A DNA stretch of 64,000 nucleotides, from NCBI RefSeq assembly GCF_002954725.1, contig NZ_MSCQ01000002.1:805536-869535 (forward strand), read 5' to 3'. Below, one piece after another: positions 1 through 15,000 of the stretch (position 1 is its first letter; the number at the start of each line of letters is the position of its first letter). Under the pieces are notes generated by a model. That model was not told where the DNA came from and searched no databases. It saw only the letters and a list, made by a program, of their open reading frames with translations. The DNA comes from Photobacterium phosphoreum. GTDB taxonomy: Bacteria; Pseudomonadota; Gammaproteobacteria; Enterobacterales; Vibrionaceae. Position numbers and translations under genes: made by a program.

Positions 1-3000
1 TAAATCAGAAATTAGAATTCGATAATCCTCAACCTCACCATCGAATGCCATACCTGTTGATAAAGCACAATCATTACCACTACATAAACGAACACGTAAG
101 TAGCTATAACCAACAGTTGCATCGCTAGGGATTGGAATAGTAAAACTATTACTACCAATAGCTGCACTAGGCTCGGTTACAATTTTCTCATTGGCATCAT
201 CCCAATCACCATCAAGATTGAAGTCTAACCATGCATGAAGCTGTTGGCCTGTTGATGTACGAGCCGCATCTTCAAGTACCATGATTTCAAGGTTAAAATC
301 ATCACCTTTGGTAGCAGATAACAATGCGTTAATACCGTCTTCATCATCAAAGTTATTATTGTCATCTGCGAGTGCACCAATATCTTGTAAATCACCAAGA
401 TCAGCATCCCACTCAGCACCAAGTCGAAGATCTATCGCTCCATTGTCATCGGTATCAGCTTGAACATGCATCGCTCCATCATTTTCATAAATCGTGGTGT
501 AGTTATTAGGACCAGTGCCTACCGTGGTATCTGGTGCATCACCTAAATCAGATCCCAATACATTTGGCGCATGAGTGAAACACCCTTTTTGAAGGTTATA
601 ACCATCTCCTGTACTACCTGTAAATCCAAACCGAACCATCCTCGTTCCAATATCATTACGAATATCACGAGTAAATTGTCCGACTAAAACACCGTCCATG
701 TAATAGGTAAAGATATTGGTTGTTGGGTCCCACTCAAATTGCGCAATATGATAACGACCATCTTCAAGCTCTCCACCATTTACTGAAGTGGCAGGAATGA
801 GCGTATTCGCAGCACTTGGTGTATAAACATCACCATTTAAATATACGCCTGTATGGTCAATATATTGCCCACCTAGTGCATCATCCGTTGCACCAATAAA
901 GGTATTATCGAAGGTATCAAACTCAAACACGATGGACGGTGATACAGGCGTTGCACCAAAGATATTACCGACACCTAAACCACCACCAAATGCACCAAAT
1001 GCATTTAAATCACGTGAGTCGGCAGAGAGGACAAACGTCATACCATCAGCTCCTGACTCAATGCCATTTGGACAACCCGTATTACAAGTACGATCACCTA
1101 AATAAACAGCAAGCTCAGCATAAAGTGGTTGATTTAAATCAATGAAACCATAGCTCCATAAATAGCCTTGCTGATTAGTTTGGCTTTCAGTCACAATGTA
1201 CTCACCATTTGCTGATTGATAAGCATCGCCACCTTCAAATACCACTGGCGCATCACACGCACCAGGCTGAATAATATTGGTAATCACTGGTGTGACTACA
1301 TCAGTATCATCTTCACCATTACCAAAGCCATTATTAGGGGTTGAATCAATATCGATAATATCGGTAGCAATAATTTCAGCATTAATACTTGGTGCAGACA
1401 TATCTTGTGGTGCAAGACGAATAATCGCGTAGTCATTAAACCCAAGTCCAATCGTACCTAAATCAAGTTCACCGGTTAGCGGATCATAAGTGGTAATTTC
1501 GGTTATACCATCACCCGCATAGGCTTTAACAAAACTGTATCCTGCCGGTATAGGTAGGGTTACTTTAGTATTTGCAGCAACTGTTGTTCCCTTATTCTCT
1601 ACACTCACGATAACGTTAAATGGAATACCTATTGTTACGTTAACACTTGGATCCAGCGTTAAGTTGAGCTCAAGGTCACCTACTGGCATTAAGCTAATAG
1701 CATGATCTTCGACCTCACCATCTTCTACACTGCCCGTTGGCGTATTACAGCTAAAGCTACTTGAACACACACGTAAACGCACATAAGTACTAATAGCTTG
1801 AACATCAGCTGGTGCAACAAAGTCTAATTGCACATTACCGTCAGTGGTAAACACAGCGGTTGTATATTCATCAGCATCAAATGAACCATCACCATCAAAG
1901 TCAATCCAACCGTGCAGGTTATCGTTACCCGATGTCACTACCGGAACCGTCAGTGATACCACATCATCTTCAACAAGAAGACCATTTATTTGTGGCTGTA
2001 CGAAGCCATCTTCATCATCAGGTACTAAGCCATTAACATCATCACCATCGGCAGCGACCGTCGGTTGACCGTCATTTTCATTATCAGGTCCGATTGCACC
2101 AATAAATGGCAATCCCGTGTCTGTTTGGTGACGAGGTCCCATATCAGCAAGCTCTGTCGCATAGTTTAACGCGGTTGGTGCATCACCATAATCAGTCGGT
2201 ACTGGTGCATAACGACAACGCGCGCCATCATTTCCTGACGCTGCTACTCCATCCCCACTCTTAATTGCTTGAATTAAATCAGCGGCAGGTGCGCTGAGGT
2301 TAGATAAATCAAAACGCCATAAGCTACCATCAGCATTCACTGAGGCATATGCAAAGCCTAAATTATCAAAATAGAAGGCACCCACAGCGCCACTGGATGG
2401 AACGATATTCGTTTGACCGACATTCGTCGCTGATGCGGTATAAGTTGAACTTGCTCTATCTGCTACAAAATCAATACGATAAAGCTTCTTATCAGAGCTA
2501 ACACCCCAACCTTTACCCGTATCCAGTGGATGAATAGCAAAATCACCAAGGGCAATATTCAGTGCTGCCGAGCGACCTAAGTATTGTCCATATGTTGCTG
2601 AATTTACATCAACATCAATAAAGTACATTCGACGCCCAGTTCCAGCATCAGAGATAACTGCCAAAATATCGTCATCTGTCACATCACCCGAAGAAAACTG
2701 AATACCATCCAGCTCAGGCACGTTAAAACGCATTATTTCTTCATTTAAACGGTTAATTGCCACTACATCGGAATTTGTTGTACCGCTATTTTTATAAACA
2801 CCCCAAATTAAGTTCTGCGCGATACTATAACCAATCGCGTTATAGGTTTTCGACGACGCTGTTCCTAATTCAGTTTCATCAGCAGTCACTAGATTCACTT
2901 GATACAACTCAGATGGCGTATTCTTCGCCAAATAAGCACTCGTATCACAGGTTGGGTATTCATTCGTGTATTGCTTATCAGCAAAGTCATGATTAACACT

Positions 3001-6000
3001 GGTTGTCATTACCCCAATATCATGAACATTAGGATTCACTGAGACATAGTTTGGCGGATCGCTAATATCACGACCAAGTGCAGTCCCTGTTGCAGGGTCG
3101 ATAGTGCCTATGCTTGGAGGCCCAGCACTACAATCTAACGGTGGCGTAATACCATCAGTCTCATACAAGGCATAGTCTTTATTTAACTCACCACTAAATG
3201 CGTAATAACCAATATCGTCATTATCAATATTGCCATCATTATTAGCATCGGTGATGCCATCACTGGTTAATACTGACGTACATACATTATCCGTTTTATT
3301 ATAAAGCGTGACATAAACGTTGGTAATACCAAGCTCATCACCGTCTTTAATTGCATTAATTGAAGTGCCTGTTGAGCCACCATTATCATTAAATACATAA
3401 CCACTAATAGTTAATGCGTCCAACATAACCAATGCATAATCTTCAACTTCACCATCAGCAACATTGGTACTTGTTGCACGGCTATCATTGCCTAATGCAT
3501 CATTAGTTCCTGCTGTAGGTACTGCTGTAAATACACGAACTCGCGCTGCAGTCACACCCATGACCACACCAGCAGGTACCGTAAAGTTAAGATCAACGGT
3601 TGAGGTTGAAGTCGCTGTTGTTTGCTGCAATTCACTGGTTGCAAACACACCATCTTGGTTCCAATCAATCCAAGCATAGACATGTGCTGTGCCGCTATTT
3701 ACTGTTACATCAACAGGTAGCGTATAACTATTATTGCCTAAACGCAGACCATGATGTAATACGTTCGCACCATCTTCATCATCACTATCGGTAATATCAT
3801 CACCGCTAGCAAATAGTGCCAAGTTACTATTCACCGTAATAGCAGCATTCCCACCCATACCTGCATGGTTTTGACAGTAATAGTACAAGTTATCAGCCGT
3901 ACTACCATCAACCACAACATCGATATAACCTGTATTTTCAGTCACACCCGTTGTATAAGCACTGCCGCTATTCCAGGTACCATCAGCTATGGTTGAGAAT
4001 TTCAATACATGTGAGGCAGGTACCGCACTGACATCAAAACGATAGGTACCAGCAGCAAGAGATAAATCAGGTGCTTCAATACCATCAAAGAAGAAACGAT
4101 TACCACCACCACTACTTGCTGGCGCGGTGGTTACTTTAATCGTTGCTTGATGTGTTGCAGTATCAGCACCGCTACCAAAAGCACCATCATCGGCATCTGG
4201 TGCCAGTAGACCTAGATGTACGGTTGAGCCTGTTGATGGAATCACATGAGTAGGGCCGTTAATCGTGCTGTAGTTACCTTGACTATCAGAACTCATATTT
4301 GCATCAGGTGCATCACCAAAATCTAGCTGTTTAACACAATCAGATACACGGTAATGATGGGTTTCCATATAGTAATTTAAACCAGCTGGAATATTACCTA
4401 CATTAATAGTGATTGATTGACCAGCAGCCAGAGTAAATACAGGATAAGCAACACCACCACCAGCAGTTCCTGTTTTCCCTTGGCGTAAATCAAGTATGGT
4501 ATAAACTTTCGCCGGCTCAATATCAACTCCAGTAGGGTCATAAGTAGGGACTAATAAATTACCTGCACCACTTGACTCTGGAGGTTTAATATATGTACGG
4601 CCTTGACCAAAGTTACCCGTAAAGCTCACTGTCATATCATCAGTATAAATACCTGTATGCCAAAAATTACTGATCTCAAATGAAATTGCAGAGTCTTCAT
4701 TACCAGTAACCGGTAAATAGCTATAAGTAATCGACACTTCACCATTAGGGATACTATTAAACGACGTGGCATAGTTTGCCATTTCTCGTACTGCAAAACT
4801 GGCTGTGCGAGAAATACTTACCCCTGTATGGCCGCTGGCCGAATTGGTATTAATTGGCACACTCGAAGTTGACTCTAAGCGACCAATAACTTGGAAACCT
4901 TGCTGAATAGGTAAATCAGCTGACCAACTATTAGGGGTATATTGCTCGTTATAGCCATTATTATTGCCATTCCATGCCACGTAATCTGTGAGTGTATTAC
5001 GCATTACATCGGTTAAACAAACAGGATTAATAGGCAATGACGGATCAATTATAGTAAGAAGATGATCTTCTACTTCACCAATAGTTGCTGCACCAAATGA
5101 ACGAGGATCTTCATCACTTCCTGTAGGACTACCTGTTAATACCACATCAGATAAACGCATACGTACATAATATGTCGCACCTGTTGTTAAGCTTGGTAAC
5201 GTATTCCAAGTAATGGTTGCTGATGTATCGCTATTCGCAACTGTTAATGGCATGCCAGATACAGCCTCATCAGCATCAAAACGTCCATTATTGTTCCAAT
5301 CAACCCAAGCATATAAATACGCATCACTGCCCGTGGTATTGGTCACTTTCACTGGCATGCTATATTCAGTGGCGGTATTGACTAATTCAACCTGAGAAAG
5401 ACCATCTTCATCATTATTAGTATCAAGATCATCACCTTGCGCTAATAACTGAGCAACACCTAATGCATCAGATTCTTCATCTGTAGCATTGGTACCTAAG
5501 AATAAACCAGTTGAAATTGAATGACTTGGGCCATTGTCTGCTTTCGATGTATGGTAATCTTGTACCCCGACACCAACGGTGCTGTCTGGTGCATCACCAT
5601 AATCAAGATCACCAGCACCAACAATGAAGTTTGCAGAGAATTCGGATGTTTGACCAGATACAGCACCTGTTCCTGGAGCATGATCAGAGAAGCTGATCGC
5701 ACCAATTGTATCTCCAACAGAGAGCCCACTAACGTTAACTGTACCGCTGAACGTTCCATTGGTTTGCTGAGTCAAACTGCCAAGATAGGTAACACCCTCA
5801 CCGTAGGTTAATCCCGTTATTTCATTACCAATATTAGGCATAAAACTCCAACCGCCAACAGGATTAGCTGTTGTTATTGACGTACTGGTATCAGTTGCGT
5901 CACCACTAACGATATAAAATTGAATTTCATAACTATTTTCGCTAACAAATGCACCATTACAATGTTTACCCTCAACAGTTAATGTATTACCACTTAATTC

Positions 6001-9000
6001 AGCTTTTTCTATTAATGGTAAAGCGGGTCCCGTCACTGTTGGAGTGCCATGATATGTTGCTAAATAACAACGACGACTATCACCCTGATGCGGAGTTGTA
6101 TCAATACCGTCGTTCTCGCCAATATCAATAGCTATACCACCATTATTACCAAACTGGTTTTTACTGATTTTAATACCACGACCAAGCCCATGAATATGAT
6201 CAATACCATTGACACCCGCAGCACCATTTATTGCTTTATTAAACTCAGCAACAATGCTAGACCCGTAGCTCAGACTGATCCCTGCGTGTGGAGACCATGC
6301 TGATACATGCGCATTATCATAAGCCGTATTTGATTGGTCATAAAAGCCTTGGGTATTGGTAACGGTATTTTGAATAATATCCAAAGAAGAGGCACCAGAA
6401 ACATTATCGATACCAGCAAATTTAGCGTTATCAATATAGTTACCTTTGATGGTGGTGGCGTTAGTACCGCGATCAAGCACGATACCAGAACCATCAACAT
6501 CAATAATATAGTTATCAGAAATAACAAACGTATCACGAGGATCTAATGGATCTGTCAGATACCAAATAATAATTGCAGTATCCCATGTGTTAGCAAAGTA
6601 ATTACTGTCTATTTCACCAGAACCGTCGTGATCAAGTTCACCACCCCAATTAATACCATTATTGATAATAGCACCACGGTATAATTGATTTGCAGCTTCT
6701 ACACCAGTAGGTAGAACGCCAATAACATTATTATTAAAGTCAAAGTTTTGGATTGCATCTCGAGCGAAGAACGCTGGGCCAGATACAGTGCCATCACTAT
6801 CATCTGAATATACACCTATATTCTGCACCGTAATATTATGGGCATTTGATGCTGTTTCTATCGCCGCACAACCACTCCAACTCTTAGATTCTGCATTGGT
6901 TTGTGCATAAAAACTACGGCCACAAGTATTATTCCGTACATGATTAATGGCAAAATCTGGTGCGTCAACTTGAGAAATCGTTCTCGTGTTCCAGTCTGCG
7001 CCCACAGATGTCACTGGACCTAATAGCGATGGATCTTCATTCCGTGCAGTTACACCATCAATTAAGGCATAGGCTTTACCATCAATGGTGGTATTACTGT
7101 CTGTTAACGCAGTAAATACAGTGGAATCAGTATTTGAAACCTCCCACCATGTGGTGCGATTAGGCACAACAACAGGCACAAAACGCATCACATTAGCGCC
7201 ACTATACGCATTAGCGTTAAGTAAGAACTGTTCGTAAGAACCTACACCGCTAGGTTCGGTATTCGAAACAACATTGAAACTAAAACCAAAGTTCAAGTTA
7301 TTGAGAACATAATCAAGATAAAATCCAGTAATATGTTCGCGTGTACCCGCATCAGTATTATCATCAGCACCCGTTGCGGTTTTACCACCATAACAAACAT
7401 CTGAGTTATGCGTTGTATCCGTTGACAATATGCTGCCACCCAAACCATCAGCACAATAAGACTGAATAGCAAAGGCTACCGGAATCTCCCCTGCTGCGGT
7501 AAAACCAATGGTCTGCTCAGCAATAAGACCTGAGCTACCATTGCTTGATACCGTTGGCGCATCAGAAGCGACCCAATACACACCAGCTACGAGTCCAGTA
7601 AATGCATATTCACCGTTAGCATCAGTAACATCCGTTGCTATTAAAGCATCACTGATATTTGGTAAATTATCGCCATCATCCAAATAAAGAGTCACAGTAA
7701 CATTTGGTAGGCCACGTTGGTCGCCTGTATTATCATTAAACGTCACATCACCATCTGCGTAACCGTCACCAATAATATCTTCAAAAATTGTACCGCTAAT
7801 TGATAATACCCCTGGCGCACTTGCTGGTGCGTAATCTCGATAATCAAGATCAAGTAGTAATGGTGACACTGCACCATCAACTGCATCATTATCAGCATCA
7901 CCAAAGATAGTCTTTAGATGCGCAACAGTACTCGCTGTCACTTCATCTGTCGGGCTCCAATTACCTGGCGCTGAGCCAATAACACTTGAATCATCAATTG
8001 AATCAAAAATATCTAATAAACCATCACCATCAGTATCGGTTGTACTGGTTATTGTATTAGGATGGCCTGCACCATTTTCAATAAGGTCAGATATACCGTC
8101 ACCATCAGAATCATCATCAACATAATCAGGAATAGCATCGATATCAGCAGGAACCACTTGATCAGTATTAACAGGCGTGAGACCTTTTGTACCTTGATCA
8201 CTGGTTGTAAGATAAGCGGTATTAAGGCCATCATTGGCAATATATTGAGCAAAACTATTTACGTTTGGCAAAATATAATCTTCTGACGTTTGAGCCTCAA
8301 TATTATCGGGAATACCATCGTCATCGGAATCAATATCTAAATGGTTACCTTCCACTACACCAGACTGCTGCTGTTGATGTAAGGTTTGATTAAGAAGTTC
8401 AACACCACAGAAGCCCCAATCATTACCTTGGCCACTATTACCGCCAGAGACATTTCTCAACCGTAAAGAAGACAATGGAGCATCAGTAGACGGAGTATAA
8501 GTAAAGGTTAATATTTGATCGCCACTGGCTGTTAATGCTTCATTTGGGCTTAATGTTTGTCCATTAATAACCGCTCTAAATTGAGATATTGGGCTGTGCC
8601 AAACGTTAACATGCAATCGTAAGGTATAAGTTTCACCAGCTTTAAATACATCTCCTGTTGGTAAAAATTGATTTTGTAATACATACCAATCACCAACATG
8701 ACTCGTTGTTCCTTGACAATTATTACCAGTATCACCTTCAGAACAACGGGTTAGATAGCCCCAACCTCGACCATATGGATTAGCACTTGTTGAACACTTC
8801 TCACCGCCAAAGTTTCCCCAAACACTATTACGTTGATTATTTGACGTTTCACCAGGCAAACCACACGCACTATTACCGCCATGCACTAATGGATTATATT
8901 CACCATTAGCAGTGTGCTTCACTAATGGACAATGACTCGGTGCTTCACCTGATGCAGGTTCAAACCAATCAGCAAACAGATAATTCGGATCATAACCAAG

Positions 9001-12000
9001 TTCAACTAAATCCAAAATACCATCGTTATCATCATCAATATCGATAGAGTCAGGCACACCATCGCGATCAAAGTCATTTTGTGTATTACCACCTCCTGTA
9101 CCATTTGCTTGTACATAAACATGGAAATCTGCCACTTCACCGCGGTTCATCAAAATACCGAGTTGACGAGGATCTTCTGCGGTACCAGATGCACTATTTA
9201 ATGGAATAATATCTTCAGATAAACGCAAACGGATACTGTAGTATTTATTGATGTATTGCCACGTTGGTAAATTAGTCCAAGTAATACTAACGGTTTGTGA
9301 GCCTGAACTTGATGGGATCACTATTGCGCCATTGTTAGCACCACCACTGACAGCAGTCAGTTCACCCACTTCCATGACACTGTCACGGTCAAAGTCAAAC
9401 CATGCATAAAGGTAAGCATCCTGACCTGTGGTGTTGGTGACGGGAATATCAAAACTAACTAGATTGTCTGTATCCTTGATATCAATAGGACCAATAGCAT
9501 CTTCATCATCGACTCCGGTCCCTGTTTCATCATCACGCTGTGGATTATCATTATTGAAATAATTAATATTGGTTAAATCAACAGTATCAGCATCAGTTGC
9601 TTCAGTACCGATGAATAATTCAGTACTTGGATAATGAGCAGGACCACCATGTTCTAAACGGGTTGTATAATCGATGCTGCTCGGGTTAGTTGATAAACCA
9701 ACTAGCTCATCACGTAAATCACCCATATCAAAGCGATCAATACGTACTTGATGATCTTCAATTTCGCCATTCTCACTCACGGCACCAATAGAACGCGGAT
9801 CTTCATCAGTACCCGTAGCACCCGCCAAATCTAATGGATCATTTTCTGTTAAACGCACTCGCATAAAGTAATTGCCAGCGACAACACTTGCTGGCAAATC
9901 AAGGATCATATCCGCTTCTTGTGGATTACTAGTATTAATACCAACGTGGTTTTCACCTTCTTTACCCGCAGGATAAGAAGTACCCACTCGACTTAATACT
10001 TCATCAACTTCAAAAATACCGTTTTTATTCCAATCTACCCATGCATAAAGATAAGCATTATTACCACCAGTATTATAAATAGGCTGGAGTTTAACCTTAT
10101 ATTGTGAGGTTTCTGCACCAATATTAATAATGTTGTTATGCAACGAAACATCTAAAACATCATCGTCGTCATTATTATTAGCATCATCGCCATCCGCATT
10201 TGCCGTTGGTTGACCATCAGTTTCAATATCTGTTTCAACGTCACCTAAACGTACTGTTGTTGAGGCTATTTGTGAAGGACCATTATTGGCTAATAATGTT
10301 TTATAACTCAGCTCACCACTTATACCGTCAGGTGCATCACCATAATCTAAATCTGTTGAACAACTATTAGATTCATTGGTTAAAGAAAGGTTATCAAACA
10401 CAATTCCATGATTATTGGTCGCCCCACTTATATCGTCGCTGGTATAGGCCGACAAAGTAATGGTATTCATATTTTGAGCAGGTGTGAAAATTATCTCTTG
10501 TGTTGTTAACGCTGAACGTGAAGTTATCGATTGAGAAGCTAACTGAACATGCCCTGCGGGGATAGCAACCATACCAGGTGCCACTACATTAGATTGAGTA
10601 TTACCCCAAACCCGCACATCTATATTGGCATTTGTGGTAAATTTACCTGTATTTGCATTTATTTGACCACCAGCAATATCTAACGTTAATTTATAAGTTT
10701 CCCCTGCAAGTAAAGGAGATGGCAGATCTAATGATAAACCCTCTTGATTACCCGAATTAAAGGTTAAACCAACTAAGCGACTTCCATCTGTTGGAACATA
10801 GTTATCAAACCAATCTGGACGTATACCATCAAAGTGATCAGCGGTACCATCCTCTGTCCAACTATACCAAGGAACATCTGAATCAAGCACAACAATTGAA
10901 CGACCATTACCACTTCCACGTGATGTTTGCGTTTCAAAGCTCGGTGAAATAAGATCTATAACACATTGATTTCCTGTTGAAATCGGCATCGTTAGCTCAA
11001 CTTTATGATCTTCAACTTCACCGATACTCCCTGCGCCGTATGAACGAGGGTCAAGATCATTATTCGTCGCCGCTGCGATATCTAAAATTTGATCAGTAAG
11101 TCTTACCCGCATATAAAGCGGGCCATCAGCCACTGTACTATCAAAACGCCAATTCATATGAATGACAGCATCATCAGGCTCATTAGAGTCAATACCATAG
11201 CCACCGTCATCTTCACGACCGCTAACAAACAGTTCATTAACTTCAAAGCTACCATTGCGGTTCATATCTAACCAAGCATAAAGAAACGCTTCTGCTCCAG
11301 AGGTGTTGGTCACTTTAATTGACTGACTAATATAGTTTTTATTTGCCAATAAATTATATGTATCTAACCCATCTTCATCATTAACATCGTTGTCATCATC
11401 ACCTGATGAATCTGTATTTGGAAAACCATCATTTTCAATATCTGTCGCGGCCGTTCCTAAATAAAGCACCGCCGATGGAATATGTGATGGGCCATTATCA
11501 GCAACTAATGTTTTATAACTGATTGGTGCATCACCATAATCAGCTGGTGCTCCAGGGCTATCGACATCACGATAATCAAGATCTTGTTGCAATGGTACAA
11601 TCGCACCATCTACTGCATCAGTATCGCCATCACCAAATATCGTTTTTAGATGAGCAACGGTACTGGCTGTTACTTCATCAGTAGGTGTCCACCTACCTGG
11701 TGAAGAGCCATTAATGATAGAGTCATCATTAGCATCAAAAATATCTAATAAACCATCACCGTCTGTATCTGTAGTGCTGGTAATTGAATCGGGGTGATTG
11801 GGGCCATTTTCGGCAATATCTGAAGTGCCATCTGCATCTGAATCTAAATCAATATAATCAGGAATGGTATCACTATCGCTCGGCGCACTTTGGTCAGTAT
11901 TAACAGGCGTGAGGCCCAAACTACCGGTACTACTTGTTGTAAGGTAAGCAGTGTTTAAACCATCATTAGCAATGTATTGTGCAAAGCTATTTACATTAGG

Positions 12001-15000
12001 AAGAATATAATCATCAGACGTTTGGGCTTCGATATTATCTGGAATACCGTCATCATCTGCATCAATATCTTGGTGATGGCCTTCTTGAGTAACATCTAAA
12101 TCTTTGGTTAATAATTCAACACCACAGATGGCAAAGTCATTACCTTGACCACTGTTATTACTTCCACTCGCCACAAAATTATTACGTACAGCAATGGTTG
12201 TTAATGGCTCATTTGATGATGGCGTGTAATCAAAAGTATAATAATTTTCACCACCAACGATAGTCTCATTAGGGTTAATAATCTGGTTATTAATCACACC
12301 TTGTGTGCGTGTCATCGTACCTTGACTCATTAAGACACGTAAGCGATATGTGACACCTGCTTGTAAGGTTGTAGAAGGCAGATATTGTGATTTAACACGA
12401 TAAAATTCGTCATTAAATGATGTAGCTGTTAATCCTTGTCCTGCACAACGACCAGCGGTATCAAACTCATTACAAAGCGTTAGGAATGAATAATGTCGAC
12501 CACTACTACAGCTACCACCATATCCTTTCCAAGTATTATTCACTTGGTTACCGGTATTACTGCCCATACCATGTTGACCTGCACATGCCAATGCATTACC
12601 CGATGGATTACTATCACCAACACCACCAACATGAGATGGCGCATAGTAGAAGCCATCACCAGTATGTTTCACTAAAGGACACTGATTGGGATCATTTGGA
12701 TTAACTGCATCAAAATAATCACGATAAAGATAATTAGGATCGAACCCCAACTCATCAACATCTAGAATACCGTCATTATCATCATCAATATCGATTGAAT
12801 CAGGCACACCATCACGGTCAAAATCTGATTCTGTTGAACCACCACCAGTACCACCACTTGCGACAACGCGAATCGAGTAATCTTCTATTTCACCTTGTGT
12901 TAATTGCACACCAAGTGCACGAGGATCTTCATCGCTGCTATTGGCACCCGATAATATTAATTTGTCTTCAGACAAACGGAAACGAATACCATAATGTTGA
13001 TTGACCAATGGCCAACTCGTAATATTTTCCCAAGTGACACTGTAATTTGTCGCTGAACCACCATTATCTGGAATTACTATCGCGCCATCATCAGCTAGGC
13101 TACCAACTGCTGTTAACTCACTAACATCAAGTTGACCATTATGATCAGCATCTAGCCATGCATATAGATAAGCATTCTTACCGGTATTATTCGTTACCGA
13201 AAGATCAAAGCTAACTAAGTTATCTGTTTCATTAATCGTTACTTGTGTCGATGGTAGCGAATCGTCATCATCACGTGTTGCTGTTGGCGTACCTGAATTA
13301 TCATCCTTTGTTGGGTGCGATGCAGTATATGTGGTGTTATAAGTTGCTGTATTATAAGGATCGGGATCGGTAGGGTTAGTACCAATAAATAAATCGGAAC
13401 TTGGGAAGTGAGCCGGCCCGTTATCACGTATATGTGTACGATGATCAACCGTTGACGTTGATGATGATGTACCATCCGCTGAATCTCGCAAATCTCCCAT
13501 ATCAAAACGACCGAAATACACGCGATGATCTTCAACTGCACCTATTTGCTCTACAACACCTAATGAACGAGGATCTTCATCCGTGCCTGTTGCGCCTTGT
13601 AAATCAATTGACGTTGCCGACAAGCGAATTCGCATGAAGTAATACCCATTATCAAAATCACTTGGCACAGTGATACGGGTATCCATGATTTCCCCCCAAG
13701 TAGCATAGAATATAGCCTCACCGACGGTTCCTGCATTCGATGCAGCTAAACCTTCATCTACTTCAAAAATACCGTTTTTATTCCAATCAACCCATGCGTA
13801 GAAAAATGAATTTTGACCCGTATCATTTGTTAATGGATTAAAACGCACCTGAAGAGAACCAGTAACAGTACCTACATTAATCAAATTATTCGGATAATAG
13901 CCTGACAACGCACCTTCATCATCAGTTTCAGTATTATCATCACCATCAGCAAGCAAAGTTATTAAAGCGTCTGACTCAATATCGGTTGGATTTGGGCCCA
14001 TATATAACTGTGTCGAAGGCAAATGACGCGGACCATTACTTGCCGCTAATGTTTTATAACTTTCTTCGCCATCTAAGCCATCTGGCGCATCACCAAAGTC
14101 ATAGACTGGTTGTTGACTTGGCTCATCACCATCTCTGAAATCTAAATCTTGAGATAAGGGCTCAAAACCATTTACATCACCATCAACATCACCAAACGAA
14201 TTCACCCGTTGAGCAATAGACGCAGTTGTTAATTCATCATCGGGATGCCATGCACTTGCGCCACTACTGTCTGTGGCATCAAATATATCCCATAAACCAT
14301 CACCATCGGTATCAGTATTAGCACCACTCCCTGGGTGAATATTATCAGGGCCATTTTCGGCGATATCTAATACACCATCACCATCAGAATCGGTATCAAT
14401 ATAATCAGGGGTTGTATCAACACGAACAGCAATACTTGACATAGCATCAGTATTTACAGGGATCAATCCTGGACCACCGTTATTAGTGGTAATATAGCTA
14501 CTATTAACACCATCATTGGCATTATAAGTTGCCGCATCATCATTTGATGGGAAGATATAACCTTCTGTGGTTTGTGCTTCAATATTATCAGGAATACCGT
14601 CGTCATCAGCATCAATATCTAGACAGTTGGTAATTGAAGTTGCAGTTTGCGCTTGGAATAACACATTATCAATTGAGAAATCATTACCTGAACTTTCCGT
14701 CGTACGATTATAAATACCCCAATCAATGGATGTTTTATTGCCGCTATTCCATGTAAAAGTAAATGTTTTATATTCTGCGGTTGTTATAGATGCAGCACGA
14801 TCTGGAATATATTGCGCGACAGAGACACCATCGACATAAAAATGAATTTCAGGCTCAACATTCGGCACTGTATTTGATGGATGGCCTTGCAGGTTATTAG
14901 TATTGATTTTTACATCAACACTAAATACATAATTAGTATTAGGTTGTACTGGAAGTTTATTTACAGGCTTATAGATATAACCCGCTTGTTTAGGATCGCT

